Virus record (IMG/VR): IMGVR_UViG_3300047095_000292
Location: 1 to 64,000 of that record
Reading direction: 5' to 3' (one strand)
DNA: 64,000 nt
Origin: a virus
In this document: positions 16,469 to 26,688 of the stretch, one piece after another
How positions within the stretch are numbered: the first letter of the stretch is position 1
Layout: each line of letters starts with the position of its first letter
Notes under the pieces: model-generated
Database searches by the model: none
Told to the model about the DNA's origin: nothing
The model's input: only the letters and a program-made list of their open reading frames with translations
Program-made: the position numbers and the translations under genes

Positions 16469-17076
16469 GATAGTGCCTCAATTAGGGTAACACTACCTGG
16501 ATCACTCAGCACACCATCAATGTATGTGATTCCTAATCTTACTGTAGCATCATAGTACGCGCGTAATGTAACGTTTGCACCTTTTATGAGTAATGTAGTA
16601 TCTGGCACAGTTTGCCGAAGTTGTGGCAGAACTCTTATTGTGTCTACACTACTTTCAATAGTAAGATATACCTTTGTATCTCCTGTGAACTGTATAAACT
16701 CACCTACAATAGGTAGTCCGCCAGCTAACACGAGAGTATCTGAACCTTGGTTTACTGTGCCTACTACTTGCGAGGGCAAATGTGCTGTACTTGAGATACC
16801 ATATACCTGTGGCATTCTTACAGATATTGGTGTATTATGACCATTTACTACACTATGAACTAAATGATTCGCACTATCATTCGTTGGCTCTAAGTTAGCC
16901 TCAATCTCCCATCTTTGCACATTCTGTGAGTTTGTCTTACGCTTTAGACTCATCATATCCTGTACATAGGAGGGCTGATTACTAATGACTGAAAGTGGTG
17001 TACTAAAAGCACATTGTAACTCTGAATCTAGTCCTGTATTAACTGCACTCTTTAAAATACCATATTTATAACTCAT
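16465..17076 (-). CDS. Minor tail protein (gpM-like position), 203 residues
   Basis: Begins MSYKYGILKSAVNTGLDSEL. Beta-rich, with LKRKTNSQNVQRWEIEANLE and VVGTVNQGSDTLVLAGG. Phage proteins with this pattern occur directly after the tape measure gene. No clear Pfam family can be named by eye. The location suggests a distal tail component. Confidence 0.6.
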   Translation of the reverse strand: MSYKYGILKSAVNTGLDSELQCAFSTPLSVISNQPSYVQDMMSLKRKTNSQNVQRWEIEANLEPTNDSANHLVHSVVNGHNTPISVRMPQVYGISSTAHLPSQVVGTVNQGSDTLVLAGGLPIVGEFIQFTGDTKVYLTIESSVDTIRVLPQLRQTVPDTTLLIKGANVTLRAYYDATVRLGITYIDGVLSDPGSVTLIEALS

Positions 17077-17100
17077 TAATCATCCTTCCTAAATAGGAGA

Positions 17101-17122
17101 CGGGGTGAGCCATTGCCCACCC
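17101..17122 (-). terminator. Hairpin after tape measure gene
   Basis: GGGGTG and CACCCC arms enclose a 10-base loop. A T run is present only on the plus-strand side. On the minus strand it may be a weak terminator or an mRNA-stabilising hairpin. Confidence 0.35.
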
Positions 17123-17130
17123 CTTTTATA

Positions 17131-20100
17131 CTATCTCTTCGAGCCTCTCTCTCTGTTAACCTGTCCTACACCAACTGCAATCTCAGGTAACATCTTCTGA
17201 ATTTCTGATCGAGTTTGACGGGAGATATCTCCAGTTATATTTATATTAAACACAGATGTTTGTGTTATTGGTTCCTTATTACTTTCCTTAACATTACCTA
17301 AGCTGCCAAGAGCGGGGGCTAATACATCTGCCCCAACAAGGCCACCATCTGCAAATCTAGCAATACTGTTATTATTTATATTCTCTAATAAATTTCTATA
17401 TTTGCTAGCTGCGACAGCATTTACTACGTACTCGCCATTGGAAAGCATTGCAGGAATTGAGTCTGAAGTACCTGAACCTGGTCCATAGATGGAACCACCT
17501 GCTGCGTGTAGTCTAACTGGAGCACCACTAGAGAATATAGGATTTGTATAAGTATCTAAAGTATTTGCTGTAAATCCACCTTGCGGTGTTCCAATAGATG
17601 ATAGCTGTGAACCTCCACCAAACATTCCGCCTTTAAAAGCAATACCTGCTAGGGATACTCCCAAGCCAAGCAAGCTTCCAAAACTCCAACCTCCTTCAGG
17701 TATTTGCATATTATCAGCTTCATACTTAGCATTATCAATCTGCTGTTGCTGAATGCTCATGCTCAGATGTTCGATAGTCTTATCGACAGTTTGGAAGCCC
17801 TTAATTGTTCCCTCAATGGTGGTATTAATACCATTAGCTAACATTTGTGTTTTCTCTTCTAAGCTCTGGTTTACTGTATTTATATTATCAGATAGAAGAG
17901 ATATTGGTTTATTAATATCAGCTATACCAACATTAGAGCTCAGGTTAGCAACAGCAGGACTTGCGGCTATTGAAGGTATTGCAGCTAATGCTTCACCACC
18001 TTCTGCAAAATGAGCGACATTGCCATTATTGATAGCATGCAGTAATGCCTTATTTCTAGCAGTTGCATTCGCATTAACAACGAACTCACCATTGGAGAGC
18101 ATTGCAGGAATTGAGTCTGAGGTACCTGAACCTGGACCTGAGATAGGACCACCTGATGCAAATCCAAAGCTGTTCTTGAACCATCCTCCAACATTATCAA
18201 GCATCTTACCGAGACCACTTGACTCACCCTCACCGAGTCCAATTCCAAAGAATCCACCAACACCTTTTAGTGCATCAAATAGTGCATTCTTCACAGAGAT
18301 TCCGAGTCTTGATAGTGTAGCTAGAAGACCGCCATTACCACTCTCAATATCTTTACCAGCAGCACTCAATGCCATACTCGTATCACCTGCAGCATTATCT
18401 ATTGCGGTTACAACAGAGTCACTTGATGTCTCTACCAATTTAACAGCACTTCCTGCATCAGTTTTTCGAATAGGCTCTCCACCACCAACGCGTACTCCTA
18501 GATCTCTTACACTTCCAAATACAAAGTCTAGCATATTATTTGCAGTAGATCCAAATATTTGCTTAGTAAGTCCATCTACTGCACTCTCTAGTATCTTGGC
18601 GGTAAAGCTATCAATCTGCTGTGTCATGAATGTTTTAAAGGTTATCTTTCCCTTTACTAGCTCTTTCAGACCGGCAGAGAGACCCTCAGTAAAGCTTCTA
18701 GTAACAGCACCTGCTGCAGCTTTTGACTCAGCTGATATTCTTGGAAGATTTGCCATCCAGCCTTTTTCACCATCAATAAGGCCTTCTTTAGTTTTCTCAA
18801 GAAGCTCATTAATATCCTTGACTGCATTAGTATAAAGTGTTCGTTCCCATGCTGGAAGTTTAGGATTTTCAATACGCTTATTATAATCCTCCTTCATGGA
18901 CATCAAATTAAGCGTAGCTTTATATTCCTTCTCACCGAGCTTCTGATACAGACTATCAAATGTCAGACCAGGGACACCAAACTGTGATAAGTTAGGTCCA
19001 TTATTAATAGTCGGTTTAGAACCCTTTACCTCAATTAAGTCCTTATACGACGCAGCAGCAGACGCCAGACCCTCAGCAGCTAGCCTAAATTTTGCTTCCT
19101 TATTGAGAGCTTCTGTTATCTGTTCAGTGGGGACACTCTGAGCTTTCAGCTTTACGGTTAGTTCGTCTACAGTCTTATTGTATAACGCAAGCGAACCTTT
19201 TAACTCATTATATTGATTATTTATCTGATCAAGTGACTTATTACTAATCATTGTATTGATCATTTCTGCAGTAATGTTCTCAGGCAACTTGATATCTATT
19301 GAGGCAAGACCTAAATTACCTTCTCCCCGATTAATAGACTTAGACTGCTTTGACAATTCTTCTGCCATTTTGTCAGTAGTCTCAAATGCAAAAAGGCCTG
19401 GATCACCCTTCATCATATTGCCAAGACCTTCAGTCATTTTACCAAATACTGTAACAGCGGCAGTTTTAAAGAGACTAGCAGCCTTCTCTAAATCACCTGA
19501 CATTAATGCATCACCAATACCGTCAAATAATGCTGTCGCTTTCGCTATCTTAGATTTGACCTTTTCAGCAATTGTAGCAGGTTCATCAGATTTAGATTCA
19601 TTACCTTTAAGCAATGCATACTTTTTAAGTACACTGTCAGCATAGTCAGTTGTCTTGGTACCGCCACCATTTTCCAGATGCTCTTTGTATCCGGGTTTTA
19701 TATTACCTACTGCGTCCAGCGCGTTTGGGCCTCCATGATATACTGCTGCAATCTTAGTAACATTTCCATTATACTTACTGCTCAGGTCTTCCACATGCCT
19801 TAGGGCAGCTTTTACTCTATCTGCCTCTATTTCAAAAGATAATGAACCTCTAAAAAACTCTTTATTAACTCCGTCAAAAGTTTTCTTTATAATTTGGGCA
19901 GTCCCAACAGCGCCTTTCTCACTTATAGCCTCAGGGCCACTTCGCTCTGTTCCTAGGATTGCTTTAAATAATAACTTGATATCCTCGGGTGTGGATGCAG
20001 TAGGACTACCTGTGCTGAACTTGCTAAAAGATATTCCACTATTAATGCTATCTAACAATGCACGGTTTTTCTTAGCTGATTTTGCATTAACAACGAATTC

Positions 20101-23100
20101 ACCATTAGACAACATAGCAGGAATATCATCCGATGTACCTGATCCTGGACCCTGTATAAAACCACCTGTGGCATAGCCAGCGGGAACAATTCCTGATGAA
20201 GATGCGCCTGAAGCAAAGAATGTACCTAGTAATTCAGATGATAAATCCTGTAATACTAATTTCTTTGTAACATCATATGAATCATTTAGATAACCGTCAT
20301 CTACGAAATCTTTAAATATATCTATATAGTTTCCTGTACGTGGATATGGTGGCATTCCTGTCTGCTTATCTAGATAGGAGCGTTGAGCAACAGCTAATCC
20401 CTTTCTAGAGAAATCGGTTATCCATTTAGCATTCTGCAAGGCATAATCAGTAGCTACCCACTCTTCATCCACAGGATTTAGTATATAAGGTACAGTTTTC
20501 ATTAGTCCTTTATACTTTTCTATATCAACATCTGATATCTTGCTAGCTAGAAAGTCTAGAGTAGTTCTCAGAGGAACACCATCAACTTCAGATACACCTT
20601 GTTTTTGTAATTCTAAATTTCTATTATATTCTTGTATAATAACATCACGTTTGATTGTATTCTTATCGATTAAATCTAATATATCAGATGGCATCCGTTT
20701 TTCAAAATCTCTTAGGTGACCTATCTCATGCATACCAATTAAATAGGCTAAATCTAGACCGTTTCCTTCAAACTGCATAGGATCCGGTATATTCAAGATG
20801 CGACTCCACCAGAAATACTTAGAGTCGGCCATATTGCCTAAATAATTTATTTGTCTAGCACCCGTTGCTCTTCCAGTCAAATCGGCTAATGCAGCATTCC
20901 TAGCATCACCTAACGGCATATCTACAAGACCGCCTTCGGCGAATTTAGCTACGCGTCCGCTATTGATAGACTCTAATAGGCTTCTATTCTTTTTAGTAGA
21001 CTTGGCATTTACAACAAATTCACCATTAGATAACAATGCTGGTATAGAATCAGAGGTCTCAGTTCCTGGACCAGTAATATGCCCACCTGATGCCTTCTTA
21101 ATAACACCCTCTGTCTGCGAATCCTTTTGCAGTACTGAGACTTGATTATTAGTAAAGAGAGCACTAAACATCTGATACTTAGAATCTATCCAATTTCCCA
21201 TTGTTGAGAATGTATCCGATATGCTTTTAGTAGTCTTTGTTAATACATTATCAGTCATTAGTACCCATAGTTCATACTGTTTGCTTGACTTACCGTCCTG
21301 TGAAACTACTTTATACTGCTCATTCAAACTCTTAAGTAGTTCAATATAAGTTTCTATGTTTGCATTTGCAGCAGGGATATTGAAACTAATATCACCGTTA
21401 GACTTCGCTGCGGATACTTGATTCTGTAAGACTTTAATTACCCGCATTGTCTCTATCATCTGAGAGTCGTATGCATCAGGTGTAAGATACGCTGTACCGC
21501 CACCACCACCGATCTTACCTACTGAAGTTCTAGATATATCCTTTGGAGGTTCTCCGGTAAGGGCAGCTAGACGTTCCTTCTTACTAGAGCCTGAGCTGTC
21601 CTTATTAGTCCACCAATCTCGCAATGCCTGTACAATAATATTAGCGCCCTGCGTCATTCCATCTACAATTGCATCTAAAAGGAAACCACCAATCATCATA
21701 GCTTCTTTTGGATTAAATATAATAGCAGCTAATAATCCGGCCATTAGAAGCATTGGAGAAGTTAGTGCAGCTATTAACATAGTAGATAATACTGCTGCAC
21801 CTGTGGCACCTACTAACTGGCCAAGGATACCACCTCCTATAATGTAGCCAATCTTACTATACTCAGGCAAGTCTAATCTATCTTTAACATGAGCTTGCCC
21901 TGCTGCAAATCCGGCATAACCTCCAACGAAACCACCTACTGCCGACAATGCTGAGATTGTACCTTGTTTAGCGGTAGACATAGATTCTGCCATCCCTGCG
22001 CGTATCTTGTCAGCATTAGATCTAACAGCGTTAAGCTCAGGTGTTAGCCTTGCTACTTCAGCCTTCGCAGAAGCTACAACAGCAGCAGATATTGCTGGAT
22101 TATTAAGTCTAGCAGTAGCGGCAGTCATAGCCTCACGATGTTGTGCTATTATAGGATTACTCAATGATACCGCAGTAGCATTAGCCTGTGTAGCCCTTGT
22201 AAGAGATTGCAATGACTGTGTATAGACTTTAGCAGCAGCAGCACGTTCAGCAGGATCTGCTGCAGCGCGTTCAGCTTGCTTTAATCTTGTTTCAATACCT
22301 GCTATTCCTGCAAAAGAGGTATTTCCAGGTATCCGATTTAATAATGGCGTACCTTTTTCTATTGCGCTAAGCTCCATCTTCTTTGCAAGGAAACCACCTA
22401 CAGTAGTAGGTGCTGATATAAACTTCATCAAGGCTGGTCCGATTGCTTCTCTATTACTTGAAGAGAATATTACAGCAATGGCACCAACTTTAAGAATCAT
22501 TTCCATTAGGCCTTGCCCAATAGCTAGAGCCTTCTCTCCTGCAGAGTTTGCGCCATCCATCAATCTAGATATAGGTCCAAATATTCCCTCGCCAAAGATG
22601 CCTATCTTAATACTATTTAGTACACTTAACATTGATTTAACAGTAGCTACAAGTGCACTAATAAGAGTATTACTATCAACATTATCAGCCAGCATTTTTG
22701 CAGTAAATGCTGCGCCGCCCACTGCTGCTAGCTTCAGCGGCATCATGGAACCTGTATAATGTGAAACCAATGCACCTACTGCGGTTGCCAAGACAGTAAT
22801 AGCTGCTCCTAGTGATACTGTAGCCTTAACCTGATCTTCAGGCTTAAAGAGACTAATTATATCATGCGCAAAAGGTCGATTCACTTCTGTTCTGTGAATA
22901 CCGAAAGGAACCTTATTTACACCATCACTGTCCTGTATTCCAACTACCTGTCTTATCTTTTTACCTGTATCAGATGTTTGTAACTTCTCTAGCTGATTTG
23001 CAACAAACGGAATATTAGAAATTTTATCAAGAAGCGCTTCATACTTTTCTTTGGTCCAAATAGCTGCAGATCTTACGAAAGCAGCAGTAGCCTCCCCAAG

Positions 23101-25251
23101 ATTAATAATACCATCATAGAGGACAGATCCTGTTGCCTTTAGTGCACTCCATGTCTTAGACAAGATACCTTCACTACTGCTAAATATCTCAGCAAGTGTA
23201 ATAATGTACTTTCCAAAAGCATCAGTTGTGGCTTTAGCATTAGCAATATTAGCAACAGAGGTCTGTTCTGTAGCAAGATTAGAGGCCAGCTGCGGTGTCT
23301 CTATTCTATCAAGTACTACAAGTTTCTTAGCCTTTCTTCGCTTTACTCTTAGTTCCTCATCTTTTGCTAATGTCTGCGCAGCTAGAGTGTCACTAAAATT
23401 ATAGGGCTTAGCCTCTTCTACCTGATCACCTGCTCCACCAACACGTGCCCTTATCATGATTCTGTTTGGATCAGGCGGCAATGCAGCTAGCGCAGCCCTT
23501 ACCTGAGCAGCTGTCATCTTGCTCCAGTCATTATTAGTACGTGTATCTTTTATTTCTTTTATCTTTGTATTAGTCTCAAGTACAGCTGGTGTTATTGTGT
23601 CATTTACCAGAGTAACTTGTTGCACAGTGGGTGTGCTATTCTCGAGCTTCTTGTCAATACTAGTTAACAATGCAGTGGCTTTTGGTGATTCAGTCACAGT
23701 AGCTGTTGCTGTATCTTCAAAGCTAGCAGCAACCGCAGAAGTTATACTATTAACAGTATTTGCATTATTTGCTGCGGTGATTTCTGCAACCTCTTTTAGC
23801 TGAGTTGCCACTATTGTTGCTGTATCCTGCACAGGTACATTTCTTATAGTAGATGTAGAAACATCTGCCATTTGTACCACTTCAGCTAATCGATCAGCTA
23901 TAATTAATGCAGCATCACGGCCTACTCCACTATTTTGTGAAGGTGCGCTAGTTGAAGTAACACCTGTCACTTTAATGTTAGCATCTCGTACTATATCTTT
24001 GAATGTGTCTTTCTTAAACAGACCTATAATACTAGTAAATTTATTAGAGAGTTTATCGAAGATAGTACCAACGTACCCGCTGAAGTCCTCAAAGGCTGAT
24101 ATAACACTACTTATAAAAGAGTTTATAAGTGCTAGCGGTGCATCTGAAAGTTTACCAAACCACTCCACAATCCCATTTACAATATCAGGGATATATGAGT
24201 GTCCAATTAACTTGTCATACAGCCAAGCAAATAGACCTTCTACCTTAGTTGTAAAATTAGTAATTAAAGCTAGTGTATCTGTTATGCCAAAATCAAATTT
24301 AAAGGTCTTTCCAGCAAAGCCGGTAAGTATATCAAAAAAGTCTAGAAACTTCTGCTGCAGACCTCCTATAAGATCCAATACAGGCATCATGGAGTGCAGC
24401 ATTTCTAGCTTAAATGTCTTAGTATCTCTTAAGATTCGCAGTCCGAAGTCTGCAACACCTTTGGCAATATTATTCAAGAATACAGCTATCGGATTATTAG
24501 TGCCAAGAACTTGAAACAGCACTTGACTCCATACAGTCATAGCATTACCCATGTTGTTAAACATAGATGCAAAAGTTACCATCTCTTGCATGTTAGACCG
24601 TATTGCACCGGATTGCTTTAGAATGGCATCAAAGATCTGAGAAGAAGTTAACTTACCTTCTTGACCAAGTGCTCTTAACTTAGCAAATGGGACGTCCATC
24701 CCTCTTGAGATAACACGCGCGAGTTCTGGAATGTTTTCTAAAATTGACCTAAGTTCATCACCTTGCAGTACGCCAGAGCTAAGTGCCTGACCTAGCTGCA
24801 TCACACCTGCAGATGCCTGCTGCGCACCAACACCCGATTGCTTAATAACTAATGCAACGTTTTGAGTAACTTTTAAGGCCTCACTTTGTGTTGCTCCTAG
24901 TGCTTCGGATGCTCTGTTCAACTTAATAAACAGATCACCAATATCCTCAATAGCTGCCCCTGCTTCTACTGCAGTCCTCGCAACGTCCTTAAATGAGCCC
25001 ATTGCACCTGCGGCACTTTTATTAACGCTAAGTAACCTGGCGTTTAGAACAGTTAACTTGTCTGACATATTTACAATAGCAGTTGTGCCTATTGCGAACA
25101 TTGCAATATTCTTAACAGTATTCATCAAGTTGCTGAAACTCATAGACGTTTTGTCTACAGTTCCTGCAATACTTGATACAGCCATTTCTAATTTCTTTAA
25201 GTCAGATTCAGCTTTTTGCGTATTTGCTTGTACATCAATCTGTAGTGCCAT
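17131..25251 (-). CDS. Tape measure protein with embedded metallopeptidase-like and lytic transglycosylase domains, 2706 residues
   Basis: The N-terminus (about 1-260) is a tape-measure domain with LGQALSSGVLQGDELRSILE. Central membrane segments lie at about 800-1250. Four copies of a module GPGxxTSDxIPAxLSNGEFV plus VNA and LLxxINxG start near residues 1394, 1704, 2377 and 2594. Between copies 1 and 2 is HEIGH (about 1508) followed by NPVDEEWVATDYAL, an HExxH-x-E zinc-peptidase pattern. Between copies 2 and 3 (about 1760-1870) is an SLT-type transglycosylase: GTERSGPEAISEKGAVGTAQ and IAAVYHGGPNALD. Tape length predicts a tail of a few hundred nanometres. The enzymes would help cross the cell wall. 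Confidence 0.92.
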   Translation of the reverse strand: MALQIDVQANTQKAESDLKKLEMAVSSIAGTVDKTSMSFSNLMNTVKNIAMFAIGTTAIVNMSDKLTVLNARLLSVNKSAAGAMGSFKDVARTAVEAGAAIEDIGDLFIKLNRASEALGATQSEALKVTQNVALVIKQSGVGAQQASAGVMQLGQALSSGVLQGDELRSILENIPELARVISRGMDVPFAKLRALGQEGKLTSSQIFDAILKQSGAIRSNMQEMVTFASMFNNMGNAMTVWSQVLFQVLGTNNPIAVFLNNIAKGVADFGLRILRDTKTFKLEMLHSMMPVLDLIGGLQQKFLDFFDILTGFAGKTFKFDFGITDTLALITNFTTKVEGLFAWLYDKLIGHSYIPDIVNGIVEWFGKLSDAPLALINSFISSVISAFEDFSGYVGTIFDKLSNKFTSIIGLFKKDTFKDIVRDANIKVTGVTSTSAPSQNSGVGRDAALIIADRLAEVVQMADVSTSTIRNVPVQDTATIVATQLKEVAEITAANNANTVNSITSAVAASFEDTATATVTESPKATALLTSIDKKLENSTPTVQQVTLVNDTITPAVLETNTKIKEIKDTRTNNDWSKMTAAQVRAALAALPPDPNRIMIRARVGGAGDQVEEAKPYNFSDTLAAQTLAKDEELRVKRRKAKKLVVLDRIETPQLASNLATEQTSVANIANAKATTDAFGKYIITLAEIFSSSEGILSKTWSALKATGSVLYDGIINLGEATAAFVRSAAIWTKEKYEALLDKISNIPFVANQLEKLQTSDTGKKIRQVVGIQDSDGVNKVPFGIHRTEVNRPFAHDIISLFKPEDQVKATVSLGAAITVLATAVGALVSHYTGSMMPLKLAAVGGAAFTAKMLADNVDSNTLISALVATVKSMLSVLNSIKIGIFGEGIFGPISRLMDGANSAGEKALAIGQGLMEMILKVGAIAVIFSSSNREAIGPALMKFISAPTTVGGFLAKKMELSAIEKGTPLLNRIPGNTSFAGIAGIETRLKQAERAAADPAERAAAAKVYTQSLQSLTRATQANATAVSLSNPIIAQHREAMTAATARLNNPAISAAVVASAKAEVARLTPELNAVRSNADKIRAGMAESMSTAKQGTISALSAVGGFVGGYAGFAAGQAHVKDRLDLPEYSKIGYIIGGGILGQLVGATGAAVLSTMLIAALTSPMLLMAGLLAAIIFNPKEAMMIGGFLLDAIVDGMTQGANIIVQALRDWWTNKDSSGSSKKERLAALTGEPPKDISRTSVGKIGGGGGTAYLTPDAYDSQMIETMRVIKVLQNQVSAAKSNGDISFNIPAANANIETYIELLKSLNEQYKVVSQDGKSSKQYELWVLMTDNVLTKTTKSISDTFSTMGNWIDSKYQMFSALFTNNQVSVLQKDSQTEGVIKKASGGHITGPGTETSDSIPALLSNGEFVVNAKSTKKNRSLLESINSGRVAKFAEGGLVDMPLGDARNAALADLTGRATGARQINYLGNMADSKYFWWSRILNIPDPMQFEGNGLDLAYLIGMHEIGHLRDFEKRMPSDILDLIDKNTIKRDVIIQEYNRNLELQKQGVSEVDGVPLRTTLDFLASKISDVDIEKYKGLMKTVPYILNPVDEEWVATDYALQNAKWITDFSRKGLAVAQRSYLDKQTGMPPYPRTGNYIDIFKDFVDDGYLNDSYDVTKKLVLQDLSSELLGTFFASGASSSGIVPAGYATGGFIQGPGSGTSDDIPAMLSNGEFVVNAKSAKKNRALLDSINSGISFSKFSTGSPTASTPEDIKLLFKAILGTERSGPEAISEKGAVGTAQIIKKTFDGVNKEFFRGSLSFEIEADRVKAALRHVEDLSSKYNGNVTKIAAVYHGGPNALDAVGNIKPGYKEHLENGGGTKTTDYADSVLKKYALLKGNESKSDEPATIAEKVKSKIAKATALFDGIGDALMSGDLEKAASLFKTAAVTVFGKMTEGLGNMMKGDPGLFAFETTDKMAEELSKQSKSINRGEGNLGLASIDIKLPENITAEMINTMISNKSLDQINNQYNELKGSLALYNKTVDELTVKLKAQSVPTEQITEALNKEAKFRLAAEGLASAAASYKDLIEVKGSKPTINNGPNLSQFGVPGLTFDSLYQKLGEKEYKATLNLMSMKEDYNKRIENPKLPAWERTLYTNAVKDINELLEKTKEGLIDGEKGWMANLPRISAESKAAAGAVTRSFTEGLSAGLKELVKGKITFKTFMTQQIDSFTAKILESAVDGLTKQIFGSTANNMLDFVFGSVRDLGVRVGGGEPIRKTDAGSAVKLVETSSDSVVTAIDNAAGDTSMALSAAGKDIESGNGGLLATLSRLGISVKNALFDALKGVGGFFGIGLGEGESSGLGKMLDNVGGWFKNSFGFASGGPISGPGSGTSDSIPAMLSNGEFVVNANATARNKALLHAINNGNVAHFAEGGEALAAIPSIAASPAVANLSSNVGIADINKPISLLSDNINTVNQSLEEKTQMLANGINTTIEGTIKGFQTVDKTIEHLSMSIQQQQIDNAKYEADNMQIPEGGWSFGSLLGLGVSLAGIAFKGGMFGGGSQLSSIGTPQGGFTANTLDTYTNPIFSSGAPVRLHAAGGSIYGPGSGTSDSIPAMLSNGEYVVNAVAASKYRNLLENINNNSIARFADGGLVGADVLAPALGSLGNVKESNKEPITQTSVFNINITGDISRQTRSEIQKMLPEIAVGVGQVNRERGSKR

Positions 25252-25280
25252 TATCTTTCCTCTCGGACGTAATTATCAAC

Positions 25281-25607
25281 TCACGTAGTTTCTTTAACAA
25301 TTACGCCAGCAGGTTTTCCATATGCTAACGCTGTTTTTTCAATGAAGTAAGCCGGTGCCTGCTTTGAGGAACCTCTATTCAGATATGGCAGATATTCTGC
25401 GTCATTCTTTACTTCATACTTCATAGAACCAATCTTACGGTAGATCCATCTAGACTTAGCATACCCTGTATCTATAGGTGTATTCTCAATAAGTTTAGTA
25501 TTCAACAGCTTTACTTTTGTTTCTACCTTAGAGTCTATATCAGATAAGTAATCCCTCTTAAGGTCAGCTAGTACTTTTGCAACATTATTCACAGATATTG
25601 AAAACAT
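25281..25607 (-). CDS. Tail completion / minor tail protein, HK97 gp10-like
   Basis: 108 residues from the ATG at 25607, chosen because AAAGGAGGC lies 4 bases upstream. A longer in-frame start at 25634 has no RBS. The pattern ENTPIDTGYAKSRWIYR, then NDAEYLPYLNRGSSKQAPAY, is typical of the HK97-gp10/tail-component family that joins head completion proteins to the tail tube. Here it follows the chaperones rather than the connectors, a known alternative order. Confidence 0.7.
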   Translation of the reverse strand: MFSISVNNVAKVLADLKRDYLSDIDSKVETKVKLLNTKLIENTPIDTGYAKSRWIYRKIGSMKYEVKNDAEYLPYLNRGSSKQAPAYFIEKTALAYGKPAGVIVKETT

Positions 25608-25661
25608 ATAGCCTCCTTTTAAAATTAAACCCAAATGTCATTAAAGACACTTGGGTATGGT

Positions 25662-26347
25662 TTACTTATCAATTATATCTATTTTATCACCACCTACTGC
25701 GCCTACTATCTTTGAAAAGAATGCAGACTTTCTTAGGCTTACAGCTAAGTCACTTTCTTTGTTATTCGCGCGAAGTGCAGCTAAACTAGGAAAGACTTCA
25801 TCAGCCTTTATCTTAGCACCGCTGGCCAGTAATAGCATGGAGGTTCTATTATCTTCCCTCCAGCCTATCGGCCTTTTCTTAAAGTAATCAAACCAGCCTA
25901 GGATTTCCTCGTATGACATACTCGCATACACATCTGATACTGGAATCCGTAAATTATAAGCTAGCTCGAATAACTCTATATCTTCCCTAGAAAGATTTAC
26001 TTCGCTTCTTTGTTTCCCAAGCCAGAATATTTCATAATCTCATTAGATAGAGTAGTTAGCTCATCCATTGGGAATTCATACAACTGCTCTGCGGTAAGCT
26101 CTGAAAGTTCTTTAGCACCTTCCTGCACAACAATAGATAGTAACTTAAGATTCTCAGTCTCTGATGCATTCTCTTCAAGCACCTTAGCCTGAGCCTGAAT
26201 ACGCATAACCTGCGTAATGGTAAGCTTACAGATGTCAAGATCTTGACCCATAAACTTTGTCTTCTTAGTTACTTTAGTACCAACGAAACGATTTTCAGCC
26301 ATTTTCTTTTCCTGTTCACCTGGGAGATTGAATTTAGGAGCAGTCAT
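25662..26347 (-). CDS. Tail assembly chaperone long form (G-GT-like) by -1 frameshift
   Basis: Reading starts in the 116-residue G frame and shifts -1 at GGGAAAC (26012-26018). It then continues through 116 more residues (QRSEVNLSREDIELFELAYN onward) for a total of 228. The extension contains SYEEILGWFDYFKKRPIGWR, typical of tail-chaperone C-termini. The extension frame has no good ATG of its own before 25927, and it is open to 26039, past the slip site. The long form should bind the tape measure and the short form the tube, as in lambda. Confidence 0.85.
25997..26347 (-). CDS. Tail assembly chaperone short form (gpG-like), 116 residues
   Basis: Ends at TAA 25997-25999, shortly after the slip site. 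Contains LPGEQEKKMAENRFVG and a helical C-terminus (TAEQLYEFPMDELTTLSNEI). Placed between the tube gene and the tape measure, where chaperones occur in nearly all siphophages. Confidence 0.85.
   Translation of the reverse strand: MTAPKFNLPGEQEKKMAENRFVGTKVTKKTKFMGQDLDICKLTITQVMRIQAQAKVLEENASETENLKLLSIVVQEGAKELSELTAEQLYEFPMDELTTLSNEIMKYSGLGNKEAK
26012..26018 (-). promoter_or_regulatory. Programmed -1 frameshift site GGGAAAC
   Basis: The heptamer fits X XXY YYZ in the G frame (TTG GGA AAC). Lambda uses GGGAAAG at the same step. Shift leads directly into the conserved chaperone extension. Confidence 0.85.
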
Positions 26348-26348
26348 G

Positions 26349-26585
26349 TTACACTCCTGAGAATTCCTCTTTATTGTTTAATTGAAAGTCATCAATTTGT
26401 TTACGCATAGCATGTAGCTGTGATAGCGTTGAAAAGACTTCCTTAGATTTTTCTTGATTACCATCAAACTCGGCAATACGTTCAAATGTCTTACGAATAC
26501 TAATTTCAATGCTCTTACGCATATGTTTAGCAGTAGTACGTAGAACGTAGCCTTGACTGAATGGCTTAGCTTCTTTATCAGCCAT
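26349..26585 (-). CDS. Hypothetical tail-module protein, 78 residues
   Basis: Helical, charged protein (KHMRKSIEISIRKTFERIAE, then FSTLSQLHAMRKQ). Sits one base from the chaperone start and after the tube gene. RBS AAGGAAATC. It may be an additional small chaperone; no family recognised. Confidence 0.6.
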   Translation of the reverse strand: MADKEAKPFSQGYVLRTTAKHMRKSIEISIRKTFERIAEFDGNQEKSKEVFSTLSQLHAMRKQIDDFQLNNKEEFSGV

Positions 26586-26688
26586 GATTTCCTTTTAATA
26601 TAGCAATGTAGAACGATGATTAAGGGCACAGTTTATTGTCGTTTGAGAATAGGCGATACTACTGGCCACTCCCCTTAAAATTTATAGA

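Noticed and set aside
18020-18835. 271-codon plus-strand frame inside the tape measure
   Set aside because: Antisense shadow; no RBS, and the tape measure frame is continuous and recognisable.
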